Of a stretch of 64,000 nucleotides of DNA, positions 10,991 to 23,137 are shown in pieces. Position numbers and translations under genes: made by a program. Each line of letters starts with the position of its first letter. The first letter of the stretch is position 1. A model generated the notes under the pieces. It was not told the origin of the DNA and made no database searches. It was given only the letters and a program-made list of their open reading frames with translations. Source of the stretch: Metaphire vulgaris (lineage: Eukaryota > Annelida > Clitellata > Crassiclitellata > Megascolecidae); assembly GCA_018105865.1 (NCBI GenBank), contig CM030852.1, positions 6,894,034-6,958,033 on the forward strand, written 5' to 3'.

Positions 10991-12161
10991 CTGAAACACG
11001 ATTAACAACGATTAACGTCTCCACTCTCCAGTGATGACAGATTTCAAATTTCAAACGCAACACAACGGATGGAAACTATGCTTTTGCTGTTATATAGGCG
11101 CACGTGTTGTTGTAGCTGATGATGCTGGGAACATCGAACGAAGCTTCGAGTATTCTGTCTTCTTCTGCGTTGCAATTTAAAAGACGCGATTTAATTAGAA
11201 CTGATTGGAAAGAGGAGAAACAGCGAAAGAAACGAAAAACATAAAATACGCAAAATCAAACGCTCAATTGTTTTGCGCAGCACGTCCTCGTGTGTGTGTA
11301 TATGCGTATGTGTGTGTGTCAATGTGTGTGTACTTCTGTGTCAGTGTGTGTGTGTGTACTTCTGTGTCAGTGTGTGTGTATGTGTGTACTTCTGTGTCAG
11401 TGTGTGTGTGTGTACTTTTGTGTCAGTGTGTGCATAGGTGTGAGTGTGCGAGTGTGCGAGTGTGCGTATGTATGTGAGTATGTATGTGTGTTTGTGTGTG
11501 AGTGTTTGTCTTTTGTGTGTCTGTGTGCGTGCGTGTGTGTCTGTGTGATCGCCAGGTTCAAGTGACCGTGAAGCGATTCGACGAAATGGAATCAACTGTT
11601 CCAGGTGACCAGGTGTATCGATGCCATCGAATGACCTCCTAATGACCTCTAGTGGCGTCGAGAGCAGGCCTTCCTTCCTTCGGCGACTAAGAGACAGAAC
11701 AGACAGAAAGAGAGAGAGAGAGAGACGACGACGAGGACATCAAGATAGACTCAGACATATATAGCAATCAGAAGAGAAAAACAAATTCTCCAGAAGAGAA
11801 CTTGAATCTGTGAACCAGACAATAGCAGCGATAGTGAACTGTGAACATATGTAATTGGAGAATCTATTGTGCTCTATAAGACTTGTCACGTGACGCAGGG
11901 TTATTTTTAGGGCAGCCGGTCTCGGCTGTTGCGTTTGCCGCCCTACGACCCTAACAATAAAGCCTTCAACTATTAATTGTCGCCTATTCCTGCATTCCCT
12001 TTCTAAGAGCGCTCGAATACAGCGCAACAAACAGTGCGATGTAAACACTTCACGCAAACTTGTTTTTTTCTGGGAGATGCATCTGTTAAAATCCTGTAAA
12101 ATAAACAGTCGTACGTTACGCCAATCGTTCTATTTACTTTACGAAAGTCAGCAATCTAAAT
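10991..12161. other. Non-coding, GT-rich repeat
   Basis: It is dominated by interrupted (GT)n at about 11283-11550 with a recurrent ACTTCTGTGTCAGTGTGT unit, plus short GA runs at 11707-11725. No exon is recognised. Confidence 0.6.
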
Positions 12162-12253
12162 CAGAGGCGGGCAACCTTTTCTCATAAAGGGCCGCATCAG
12201 TTTCAGTCGTAGGCCCTATGCAGAGTGCGCTACATCACTATGACAACATACAT

Positions 12254-12287
<34 letters not shown>

Positions 12288-12291
<4 letters not shown>

Positions 12292-14075
12292 GGTCTACAT
12301 TTTTAAAAAAAATTTCTGCTGACCTAGGTATTTTTGCTGATTTTACCCAATTGAGAGGTGCTGATTCCAGATATGAAGTCAAAAATTATGCAACACGTCA
12401 AATTTTTTCGCAAATTAGGAATGCTTAATTAAAGGTGTTAAAGTCAAACATAAGGGAAAATAGGAAATTCTGAAGAACCGATAACACGTAATATTTTTTA
12501 TTCAGCCCAAAAATGAGTCTGTCTTCTAACCAAGAGAGCAATAAGAGCAATAGCTAGTTGCTTAAATTTAAGTTTTGAGAAAGGAATCTTCTTTTTGGAT
12601 GCTCCGGTATAGTTATGGTCACAGTTGTCACGCTGTAAACACCAGCAGTACTTAGTCTGCCATAATGTTCGAGTTCCATCTGCCTTGATATCTACGTTCC
12701 ATGGTCTTGATGTCTTGATGGAAGCATTCTCCTTGTTCTTCACTCATAGCTCCAAGATTTGAAGTTCAGATAGCTATGAAAGAAATGCAACTTGACACTC
12801 ATGTTTGCTCCCAGTCTTCGAAAAGCAATCTTCGTATTTTTAACTGAAAGGTCATAATTCTCGACTCTTAAGTTTCCAAGTAAGTCAAATCAGGTCGCAA
12901 AAGCATCTTGTCTACAACTATAACATCCCATTGATTCAAAAAGTCCTTTGCTGTTGATGCAGTATACAAACTCCTCCTCCATATGGAAATGTTTGAAAAG
13001 ATTCATTCTCTCTGCCATGATACATAAGCGTGGTTCCTGGGGCCAACACTGAACAGATTCTTTTCCTTCAGTCTTGAACCCAGTAACTCTGCTGACGACT
13101 TCGGCAGATCTAGGTCTCATATTAGGTCATTAAAACTCAGCTTGGTTGAATGTTTGGTGCATTCCAGCGTCAACTTCTAAGGCCACGAAATCTTCGCAAT
13201 CGGTGTCTGTTGACTGACAAAATTCATCTTCGTAAGAAACTCCCAAAGTAGTGCAAATAGGTACAGGAACTTTGTCACAGTGAGCAACTGGTCTCAGAGC
13301 AGAGGAGATTTGGGTACTGGATGGAAGATTTTGCCTTTGTGGGCATGCCTGAAATATTTACCAGACAGAAGTAGCAGTCATCAACATGCATGGTTTCGAG
13401 GCTCTCGCCACACCATTGGAACTCCAAAGTTAAGACTTTTTCTCTGACCTTTAGTCACATTATGAACTGTCTGAGGCTTTCAACACATGTCCTGCACACT
13501 TTATGTGGTGCCCAAGGTTTTCCTGGTCACTCAATTTAACTGCGAAATATGCATGCTAAGCTTTATGCACAAATTCAGACACCTATCTCCTTTGTTTAGG
13601 TGTTGTAAAGCAACCTCAGATGTAGCAAAATTTGTCAGGATCATTCCTGCACTGCTCACGAAGTGTTCGGGTGCTGGGTGACATATTCCACAGAAAGCTA
13701 GTTAGAATAGTTAAATTTACTGCGACTTGTAAGCCTCATGAACGACTGAATGCTGCCGTTTTATATAGGCCTATATCCATAAAATGTTGACGTCTGCAGT
13801 TTAAAACTGCCTATTAAACTGTTGTATTATTAAATAGTTATGCCCACTGCATATTAAGCATATCTTTTTGCACATCCTGCTTTTTGCAATTCAATATAGC
13901 TAAAGAATTATAATACATAATGCTACATTATTACAGTAAACAGTAAATCAGTAAACAGCGTTTTGCGGAAAAACTGACGTGATAGGAGAAAATGGGTGTT
14001 TTTTGGATTCAGCACACCAAAATACATAAAGATCACATGTTGTCTTCAAGTCAGCAAAATTGACGTAGACCAGTG
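12288..14075 (-). mobile_element. TIR element encoding a degenerate repeat protein, copy 2
   Basis: This is the same element as 6720-8464 in the opposite orientation, with the same CACTGGTCTAC ends. It is inserted in a (TAA)n tract, so TAA occurs on both sides (12285-12287 and 14076-14078). It is 1788 bp. The two copies share the internal gap and most stops, which suggests both descend from an already defective copy. Confidence 0.8.
12580..13680 (-). pseudogene. Broken ORF of the repeat protein, copy 2
   Basis: On the minus strand, pieces of the same family can be read: a segment with EEFVYCINSKGLFESMG near 12950-13000, and a C-terminal part in which WNVDIKADGTRTLWQTKYCW and LQRDNCDHNYTG are open (12498-12743) but in a different frame from the FHQDI motif. 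Frame breaks remove any full-length product. The plus-strand frame at 13487-13681 is antisense shadow. Confidence 0.55.
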
Positions 14076-14484
14076 TAATAATAATAATATAATGCCAACG
14101 TAAACGTATAGATAATTATTAGTTAGCATTGATTTTGTTCTACATTGAACTGTATTACTGCAGAACAGACCGCACCAATATAAAAAAAAACAAGTTGAAT
14201 AGCATATTCTCAAATTTATTACTAGTGAAGTAATGAGTTTTTTGGAGGTAAAAACATTTCCCACAGGTATTTTTGTAATCAGGTTTGGGTTCACTTGGTT
14301 GAAATATGGGAGACCGATTGCTCATTGTCTTAGTTCATTTTTGCGAAGCGTCATGAATGCTTTTAAAAAATCTAAATTTTAGACGCGCATAACTACGATA
14401 AAGACGAGAATTACAGAACATCAGGAATGTAGATGAAGTCGAATTTATATCTCCCGCATTGGAAATCATTATTATGATAATCTA

Positions 14485-14655
14485 CAGAAGAACTTCGTTA
14501 TAACGTATTTAGTGGGTCTGTAAAATGTAATACATTATATCCGAGGTAGGTTACTTTATATCTAATAACATCCAACACGGTAGCGCATCATGGCGGTGCG
14601 CTATAATTAATCGAGGATGCGTCATAACCAAGTCCGTTATAACGAAGTTCTACTG
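14485..14655. mobile_element. Tc1/pogo-like MITE
   Basis: The inverted ends are CAGAAGAACTTCGTTATAAC on the left and, inverted, CAGTAGAACTTCGTTATAAC on the right. TA occurs on both sides (14483-14484 and 14656-14657). Such ends and a TA duplication are typical of pogo/Tigger-derived miniature elements. Confidence 0.75.
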
Positions 14656-15166
14656 TATTTACTCTTTCGATAAACGTGTTGCCGCTACTAGCATGCACAT
14701 AGCCGCACTGAACTGTGAAGGGCCATTACAAGGAAATCTATTAGTTCTTCTCCTGCGGGCGGCATAAAATTCGCCGGCGGGCCGCAGGTTGTCCGCCCCC
14801 CGGCCTAAACGCATCGATGTTGGAATGAAGAATTTTGCTCTAATTTATCGTCTTTTGGAAATGCATTCAGAGTGTTTATCGACATCGCCGCCCCCCAGCG
14901 ACGGCGTCTGCAGCGGAACCACAACCCCAACCCCAAGGTAGCTGAAGAATTCGGAGCAATACAATGGCTATTCTATGGAAATAGTCATTTGCTCTGAAGC
15001 AATTCTCCAAACTTCATGACGACTTATCTGCAATCGCCGTTACTACACCCCGATAACATTTTCGCATCGATTTATCAGGCATTTCACGACCGACTTAGGC
15101 CTTAAGAGGGACCGCCCTCTACCCCCTCGTGACCACGCTAATGCTAAATGTATGTTGTTGCGTATT

Positions 15167-15205
15167 ATTCTTATTATTCCAGGACAATTTCTATAGCGCT
15201 GTAAC
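15167..15205 (-). mobile_element. 3' end of a CR1/L2-like LINE (fragment)
   Basis: The plus strand reads AGGACAATTTCTATAGCGCT. The reverse complement is a typical 3' terminus of CR1/L2-type elements. The same signature occurs at 37135, 51680 and 58985 in this window. Confidence 0.4.
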
Positions 15206-15229
15206 ATAGTAAAATACCAAAATCAAAAA

Positions 15230-15850
15230 CGCTTTAACAACGCTGACATGCCAATGAAGGTTCGAAGGTGGCGATGTTAAAATCCGCTCGGGTGATAGAA
15301 AGGACTCGCTGCCGTGTAGAAATCCGGTGCTAAGTCCTTTAGAAGCGGCCCTTCGCAAGAAAATTGTAGCCACATTGACAGGTCAACGAGGAACGGAAGA
15401 TGATGTTAGGGTGCCGCGAATTGATAGCGGGAGTTCTCCGCACGGTAACATCCGACGGTGAAATCCAAGAAGCGGTCTTCCGTGAGAATAGTTCGTCGCC
15501 GAAATCGTCAAATCCGACGAAGATGGAAGTTCCGGCGAAGTCCGCGGAACGACAATCACACGCAGTCACGTTGACATTCTCGCGGCGGCCATTTTGGTCG
15601 ACATTGACGGACTCCTCAACGACGGCGGCGGCGGCGACCGACTTCCAGAACGACGCGGAAAAGCGGAAGACGGCAAGAATCTCTTCGAAAAACCGACGAG
15701 TAGATCGCAGTCCTCGCAACTGGCGCGGCGCAAATTCAAGCGCCAAACGTCGGTAGATTCCGAAAACGGCGGCGAATCGGTGGCACGCACAAACGCGTGC
15801 TGGCCACCATGACGGCGCCAAAACCGGAAGTCGTAGTGCTAGTAGTAGCT
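15230..15850. promoter_or_regulatory. GC-rich, CpG-rich island with ETS-type site
   Basis: This is a clear GC-rich, CpG-dense block in otherwise AT-rich sequence. It holds ACCGGAAGT (15823-15831), the consensus for GABPA/ETS factors, and GCGGCCATTTTGG near 15587-15600, close to a YY1 site. These are features of animal promoters, but no first exon can be assigned on either strand. The minus-strand frame at 15339-15821 (160 codons) has no recognised domain. Confidence 0.4.
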
Positions 15851-15890
15851 AATAGTGCTAGTAGTAGTAGCGTAGTGCGTAGTGCTGCTG

Positions 15891-15930
<40 letters not shown>

Positions 15931-16264
15931 TCGCAGAGATTATTGTGGCGACCAATCCGGAAACTGCGTGAACACATAAAGTTCCATTAAACAAGCCTGC
16001 ATTTTCGTAGCTTTTACAATTTACATACAGGCAAAATATGTAATATAAGGACATTTACAGTATTATAAGAATATTTAGTAGGTCTAATAGTCCAATTGTT
16101 ATTAGGCATATACTAATGTGCTTCATTTTGCAATGCTTCAGGACAATTAAAAGTTCACAGCAGACAGTCAGTTGCGTTGCACTGCGTTTACTGTGCGATG
16201 ATTAGGGAAGAAATTGACAGCGTTACAATGCTCAAGTCTTGAAACCTATAGTAACACATGCGCC
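15851..16264. other. Non-coding with (ATT)n
   Basis: An (ATT)n tract lies at about 15892-15929. Nothing else is recognised. Confidence 0.6.
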
Positions 16265-16435
16265 CAGGGTGCGATTTGTGACCTGGAGCAGTGGGGGAGG
16301 AGGGTATGCCGAGCTTGGGGGGATGTAGTTGTTGGAAACTGTAGCAGTGGGAGATGTAGTGGTGGGGGATGTAGCAGTAGTGGGATGCAGTTGGGCAGTG
16401 GGGGGAGATTCCCTCCCCTCTCAAATCGCGCCCTG
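16265..16435. mobile_element. hAT-like MITE, family B, copy 1
   Basis: The ends are CAGGGTGCGATTTG and CAAATCGCGCCCTG. A perfect 8-bp duplication, CATGCGCC, flanks the element (16257-16264 and 16436-16443). The interior is G-rich with GATGTAG and CAGTGGG units, and copy 2 is at 29309-29479. Confidence 0.85.
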
Positions 16436-16759
16436 CATGCGCCGTCGTATACGACTATACGCGAAGTCGTACATGACAGAAGCAGCAGCAGCAGCAGCAG
16501 CGGCGTGTTTTTCCTCTCACAGGCGAACAAGTAACAATGTCCAGCGCATCTCCAGAGGGTAATTGGTCCTAATGCGGGACTCTCTGCCCTGTGCAAAGAG
16601 CGAGCCAAGTGCGGAGTTATATAGCTCCTGAAGCAGCCGTTGCTTCAAATATTCAGAGCGCCGTCATATTGTGCGCCCAATACATTATTCCACGGGCAGG
16701 ATTATGTCAACGCAGTCCATCAGCAGACACACGCTCACACAGCGAGATGCACAGAGCAT

Positions 16760-16795
<36 letters not shown>

Positions 16796-17529
16796 GAATT
16801 AGACAAATGAGTTGATGTTAATAGATTCTATGCACAAAGGCTGCAAATGTTGCCAGCACGTTCATTCATTCCATGACCAGCTCTGCTATTCGTCTTGTAT
16901 GTAATTCGGGGTTTCTAACTTATGGATGTCTTTGCACTGAAACATCTGTTTGCGCTGTCCTGGAATAATTCGAAGTAATAAATAATTCAGTGCTGTGTGT
17001 GTGTGCGTGTGCGTGTGTCGTGCGGAGGAAACAAATCGCCATTCTCAGCTGCGTTACTCAGAAAAGTTCAGACATTTCAGTCGACATTTAATTAGGCAGA
17101 AACTCATCGAAACGCCGCAACGCTATGATCGAATAACAACTGAAAAATTCAGAAAGAATAGATCTAAACATGGCATAATAAATTTCTCTAAGTAAAAGCA
17201 ATTCTGAAGGGGTTACTGTATATTCGATTTCTTTTTTTGTTGAGTCCCATAAAGCTTCAAGACACTTCCTGTCTTATGTAATGTTGGCCTATAAGAAGAA
17301 TTCAAATACGAGAAGAGATAACAGAATTTGTTTAGTGAGAGTAGTAGATAGATGGGAAAGAATTGGATGAGAAGATAGTAATGGCTACAAGTACAGATGA
17401 TTTTAAAATAAGCCAATGTACTCTAGGATACTAGATTGGATAGGCGAAACATAGTGATTTTCACACAGGACTGACTCTCCTGAACCACTTTAAACTATTA
17501 TTAGCCTATTATTATTAAGAAATGGAACC

Positions 17530-17564
<35 letters not shown>

Positions 17565-18839
17565 TATTATTATTATTATAACGGACGGCGATTAAGGGTT
17601 CTAATGGCTGTGTCGTCTCCAGTGGCGAATTTACATTTTTAGATCCCGGTGCCAGAAAAATTCTCTGTGAATCATTTTCAGTTAGTTTTTTTCAAATTCT
17701 AGAGTCTAGAAGAACTTTTGTCGGAAAAGTAACTGTTATACTTTCAGTGTCTAAAAGTGTTGATGACATTTTTTGCTTATCAACATTTTTCATGACGTTG
17801 CGCGATGCGTACGTGACAAATGAACACCCAAAAGAAAGATATATATTCCGAAATTAAATAAGATAAAAGATATTTCTTTAAATCACTAGATAAATATATT
17901 GTTAATGGAAATGGCGAGGTCCCTAAAATTTCATTTTGTATGTGAACTCCGGTACCAATGAACCATTTGTACCGTGGTAAATCCGCCACTGGTCGCCTCT
18001 AATTCTTCTATGCCAACGTGTCTAAATTTAGCTACTTTGACCATAAGTCTAAGAGCGATCAATGGCGGCATATCTTCTGTTGAATGAGAATTTTACAAAT
18101 GGCGTAAGAGAACGAGCAATTCTTTAGCGTCCCACTAGATTCCCCCCCCCCCAAACGAACCAGACGATTGGACCGCGTCCTGCGCCAGCGATGTCTTTGT
18201 ATCCTCAGCTTAGACTGTGACGAGAGCGAATTCCTGGAATCGTTAGACTGGCATCGAACAACAAGCAGACGACAGCGGACACACGTCAGACATGTTGCCG
18301 CCGACATAATAAGACGAATCAACAGCCCCCACCCCTCTGCATGGATGCATTGCGCGCGTCAAGGAATGCTACGGAGCAGCCGATCACTCAAGAGTCCAGA
18401 GGAAAAAAGAAGAGATATCCAACCAGCGAAGGAATCTCAGAGATTTTCTTGGCTCTAGAATTATTGCTATTTTGGCATCCCTTGCTATAGCGTCAGTGAT
18501 TTGATCTAAAGATATCGAGGTGCCCGCGAACCAAAGGCTATAAAAGTGCTTTGATATAAAGCGTATAGCGTTTTCTCGAAAACCTACAAGAAACAGATTG
18601 ATTGTATTGCAGTTAGCCATTCTCCAAAAAAGGTCCTATAACAAATGCTGGTTCCCTGTATATCTACATGCAAGTCTTTATGTCCAAATATGAGGAAAAT
18701 AGTGGAGAATGCGGGTAAAATTGCCGCATATATATTTGCGGAAATCACATATACGGAAAAACCCAAATGCGGCGCAATAAAAAATTGTTAAATATGCGAT
18801 CGTGTAATTGTATGAAACCGGCATGACTAATTTTAAGTA
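16436..18839. other. Non-coding, repeats and LINE tail
   Basis: It contains (CAG)n near 16480-16500, (ACAG)n at 16768-16793 and a short GT run near 16994. A LINE 3' tail is listed separately. No exon is recognised. Confidence 0.55.
17456..17582 (+). mobile_element. LINE 3' tail with (ATT)n
   Basis: The stretch TTTTCACACAGGACTGACTC followed by CCTGAACCACTTTAAA runs into (ATT)n. The same 3' sequence follows a reverse-transcriptase C-terminus at 52440-52720, so this is a 5'-truncated copy of that LINE family. Confidence 0.6.
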
Positions 18840-19236
18840 GGGGCTGTCCATTAATTATGTCAACAATTTTGGACAATTTTTGACCCCTCCCCTTGTCAAC
18901 AACTGTCAACTTTCACTTAAACCCCCTTAATTACGTCAACAACTCTTGACCCCCCAAGATCAATGACAGGTCCAAATAACAAGGTTATTATTTTGTGGCA
19001 ATGACCATTTTTCCCTTTTTTCCTCATCGAGTGTCAAAATGTGGTGGTGATGACCTTTTTCTAATGCTTTTTTACATTGTAATAAGTAGTATTCTATGAA
19101 ATTTCCTGTTTTTGATTATTTGAAAAAAGTGAAATTGTTGACGTCAACTTCTCTTGACCCCCCTCTCTGTCAACAACTGTCAAACGTTTCCAAACCCCCT
19201 CCCCCTAAATTGTTGACGTAATTAATGGACAGCCCC
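18840..19236. mobile_element. TIR element, GGGGCTGTCC family, copy 1
   Basis: The ends are GGGGCTGTCCATTAATTA and, inverted, TAATTAATGGACAGCCCC, with long inverted subterminal similarity (GTCAACAATTTTGGAC). GTA is present on both sides, fitting a 3-bp duplication. There is no ORF. Copy 2 is at 36259-36678. Confidence 0.8.
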
Positions 19237-19289
19237 GTAGTCGTCAGCAAAGAACAAAGTCGAGGACGGTTAAACAAAGGTTGCCCGTC

Positions 19290-19531
19290 CAGTGGCGTAG
19301 CCAGGATTCCCGGAAAAGGAGTTTGGTTTTGATCATGACCAACTTCAAAAAATCTTGATAAGCAAAAAAGGTCATACTCCTCTTTTCTGTGTACCCTTTG
19401 CAGATGTGCTGACAAGCAAAAAAGGTCGTCACCTTACATCTTTTTACATCTTTACTCTAGAGCGCTTATAAATTATTTTTCGCCAGCAGCCAAGGGGTCT
19501 TAACCCCAACCCCACCTTGGCTACGCCACTG
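19290..19531. mobile_element. hAT-like MITE, CAGTGGCG family
   Basis: It starts CAGTGGCGTAGCCAGG and ends CTTGGCTACGCCACTG, with a perfect 8-bp duplication TGCCCGTC on both sides. It contains two copies of the TGACAAGC-An-GGTC motif (19354 and 19410) discussed in the findings. Minus-strand frames here are not host genes. Confidence 0.85.
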
Positions 19532-21369
19532 TGCCCGTCAATCGAGGTGCGGAATAAGCGACTGTTGATATTTCACTTAATTGAGTGACGGCAAAATTCG
19601 CATTCGGAGCGGGTCGCCACGAGAAACTCATCTGTCTCCAAACCGGGCAGTTTATCATGAAGTGGAAATTACAAGTTGTCCATGGCTGCTGAGGCTGAGT
19701 CTTGGAGCGGCGGCTGTAGTGGTTACGTAGATCTGGAGACTAAGTTGGAGATGGGGTCATTTGAAACTCGCTGCATGGGTGAACAATCCTAGATGGAGGA
19801 CTGGAAAGACTCGGGAGACTCCGAATCCTGCAATGTATTAGTCCTACGTTTCGAAGGAATGGCTTCGTCGTTCCGGCGACAGGCGAACACCAGACGATCT
19901 GATCCATTCCGGCGCGATTCACTTGAGTCAGACTGGCGAGGTTCTGTTACAGTAGTCAATGCAAGAAAGTACAAATGTACGAATGCACTGAATCGCCATT
20001 TCTATGAAATTGAGAAGGCCAAAGAACGTTCATTATTCAAAGCACTCAAAATAAAGCAACTGAAGAGGATGAGGATATGGAGGAGGAAGAGATGGAGGAG
20101 GAAGAGCTAGAGGAGCAAAAGGAGGAGATAGAGGAGGAAGAGGACGACGACGAGAAGGAGGAGGCGGAAGAGGAAGAGCAAGGGAAGTGTCTGATCATGA
20201 ACGACGTATAGCGTCCGAAATATCAACGACGTCTGGTGTCGAAGGATTGGCGCTTCCTTTTGTGGGGGTCCAACTACGGAAACTCGGTCTTCGTAGAGCT
20301 CTCGGCATGAGACTGATTATTGGAGGTCATTCACCATATCATCTTCGAAGTGTCTACGATAGAACTGATCACAGTTTGTCGATTTGTGGGGAAAACAGGA
20401 AAAACAGATTCAGTTTTCAACAGCGTAGTAGTGGACCTAGGACCTTAGGATTTGATCTTGTATCGCTGGCAGCATTAAAAGCCCAAGGGAAGAGTGCAGC
20501 CATGAGGATTTGATTAAGATGAAATGATGAAACAACAGTATAGTGCGCTTTCTCTCCGGAGGATCGCCTGTGATGTGCGACTGAAGCTTCCTGACAGCGC
20601 GGCAGAGGGAGGACGGAGGAATGGCTGGCGGAGGAGGGAGGGAGGGAGGGAGGGAGGGAGGAAGGAGGAATGGCTGGACAATTTCGGTCGGTAAAAATCG
20701 AAACTAATGTTCTGGTGAATTGAATCTGATCGGTGACACTAAATTTCACTTAAGATTCGACTTCTGACATTCTTTTCGCTGCGAAAAGAGCCGCCAAAAT
20801 CAGTTGACAGGTTGCCAAGAGCGTCGACTGCTTTCCATTATCCAATTTGACGGCGACATCGAAGGATATTCTCCGATGAAATCGTCGTCGTCGTCGTCGT
20901 CACAGGCGCCATCTGGAGACACAGTTACAACCCTCCGTTGCCCACCCACCCACCCACCCACCCATGCACCCCTCTCCCCACCACCCCCCAGACCATCGAC
21001 CGCGCTACTCCCTTCTAGGCATCGGCTCATCTGGACGTCGGCCGAAGTACCTCGCTAAAAGATTTAACGCGGAATATTACTTTGAACATGTTCTCCGAGT
21101 CGCCGTTCTTTCACCTCCTCTCCCTCTCTCTCTCCCTCTCCTGTCCACCCTTTGGAATCATCTCATCTCAAGGGATTCTCTTTGGGTGGGGGGAGCTTCG
21201 TGTGGCGCTTTTTTCGTCTCCATTTGCAGATATAATTTCGTCAGCATTTAGATAGCATCTGTGACGACAGAGACAAGAATTAACACACAACCGACAGATT
21301 CCTCTGTTCATAATAATAAAGACGACGACGTCATTTGCGTCTCGATGCAGAGTGGATGTCATCAGTGAA
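19532..21369. other. Non-coding, purine-rich and triplet repeats
   Basis: Purine-rich stretches lie at 20066-20180 and 20625-20665, the latter (GGGA)n. A (CGT)n run is at 20881-20900 and (CCCA)n at 20940-20966. Long frames over these are low complexity, and no exon is recognised. Confidence 0.5.
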
Positions 21370-22205
21370 CAGTGTTGTATAAAATACTTTTTAAAAGTAT
21401 TTCAAATACAAAATACATTTTAAAATTGTATTTCAAATACTTTCTCTCACATACTTTCAGGAGGAGAACAAAGTACAAATACATTTTCAGAAATGTATAT
21501 CACATACGAAATACTTTCACGGCCCCATGACAATCGACGGCAGTATTAAGGGCTTAATAGTCTCTAATTCCAAGTGCTTTAATAAGTGTAATACGGTAAG
21601 TGTAATGACAGTGTAACAAAAACAGTGCCTGTCTAGTGTTTACACCCAGCAGTCAACACTGCAGTAAAGGTAACAGCAGAAATTGCAGAATGAACATTTC
21701 TATTTCTACTACGACAGCTAGTACAGTCAGATTTAATACCTTGAATAAATTGACAATGACGATTAATTAAGCATACGCAGTTAAAGTCAGTTGTCAACAT
21801 CAACATAAAAATCACTGGTACACACTTTAGACATGTAGTCACAACTTTGTCCCCATCTTGGCTCTTTATAGCAAAGTGGTTGTCATCTAGAATAACATGC
21901 ATTGCCTAGACTTTGCTGACTTCACCATGCGACGCCGTTTTGTAAATTCCATTAATATAGTGAAAGCATAGAATATATAATAATGAAAGATTCATTTTTA
22001 AAATTAGGAAGTAATTACGGTTAAATTTAATTAGTGGTGTGACTAGTTGGCAGTTGCTTACTTTTAATAAAGTAGGTCTACAAAAAGTATTTTGACTGTA
22101 AATTGTATTTCAAACACACAAAATACTTCTGAATTTGTATTTGAAATACAAATTACTTTCTCAGTGACTATAAAATACAAAATACATCAAATACGATCAA
22201 CACTG
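21370..22205. mobile_element. CAGTGTTG-ended TIR element
   Basis: The ends are CAGTGTTG and CAACACTG. Inside both ends lie repeated inverted segments of the type TATTTCAAATACAAAATAC. The termini resemble hAT elements, but the flanks show no 8-bp duplication. It is about 836 bp with no transposase. Confidence 0.6.
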
Positions 22206-22856
22206 AGGCTGACGCCACTTTGATGATGAACGAATGATGACGACTGGCCAGATTTTTCGAAGTTGGTCATAAACAAAACCAAACCTCCCTAGTGCACCAA
22301 TGATGACATCAGCGCCAGCATCAGGCCACCATGTTGTTGTATCGACTTATTTAAAGTCTTCAATGTTTTCAAGTGTAGATCAGATATAGATAAGATGAAA
22401 TGCACGGCTGATATTACACTATAGTTGGTTCTTCCAGTTGACAAAATACTCAAACACTGCTCTACCAGGGAAAGTCATTCCCTTGGAAGAAGGAACACAG
22501 GATAACGAAAAACGCCGCGATCAAAGATACTGGAGAACGGACGCGTTATAGGAATAATGGTAATGGCACTCGAGGAGATGCATTCTTGATGGAACATTGA
22601 ATTAGAGAGGAACAATCTCTTCCTCCTCACCATCCTCCTCCACGCCACCACCTTCCTCACCACCCTCATCCTCCTCTTCACTCTTATCTTCAGCTGTGCT
22701 CAAAGCAGTCGATGCATGACTTTTTCAATTATTATTCCAATCATTAGGGAGCATCGAAGTGTCTTAGAGGCCTATCACTCTATATCAGCTACCAGCAGTC
22801 TATTCTCTACTACCAGGTAAACTTCTGAAATACACTGTACATAGTGTAGGGGTGGC
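22206..22856. other. Non-coding, nothing recognised
   Basis: Only short CTC-rich runs near 22619-22680 stand out. Confidence 0.5.
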
Positions 22857-23137
22857 CAGTGGCGGTTCTAGGATTTCTTGGTGGGGGATGAAATGAATTC
22901 ATAGGAAGTTGGTGGGGGGATGAAAAAAGAAGGAAAAAATCAATAAACTTTGCCGGAAAAAGACTGACAAAAGTTTTTAATAAAAAAATAGGCTGACAAG
23001 CAAAAAGGTCATTCGCAGTTTTCCCCATAGTTATACTAGACTTTTACCTCAAAAATAAAAAAAATCACAAGTGAAAAAAAGTCCGGAAGTCCGGTGGGGA
23101 TGCATCCACACGCATCCCCCACGTAGAGCCGCCACTG
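22857..23137. mobile_element. hAT-like MITE, CAGTGGCG family
   Basis: It starts CAGTGGCGGTTCTAGG and ends AGAGCCGCCACTG. A perfect 8-bp duplication GGGGTGGC flanks it. It contains TGACAAGCAAAAAGGTCA at about 22994 and long inverted-repeat similarity to other members at 25725, 30574, 49114 and 55126. Confidence 0.85.

Larger units (their letters stand above)
12162..14802. mobile_element. hAT-like element with two nested insertions
   Basis: The left end CAGAGGCGGGCAACC and right end GGTTGTCCGCCCCC, with flanking GGGCCGC blocks on both sides, match the widespread hAT-type termini of animal genomes. It is split by the 12288-14075 element and also holds the 14485-14655 element. The outer copy is degenerate, and no target duplication is evident. 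Confidence 0.5.

Noticed and set aside
15339..15821. 160-codon minus-strand gene
   Set aside because: Open because of high GC content. Overlapping frames on both strands are equally open, and no domain is seen.
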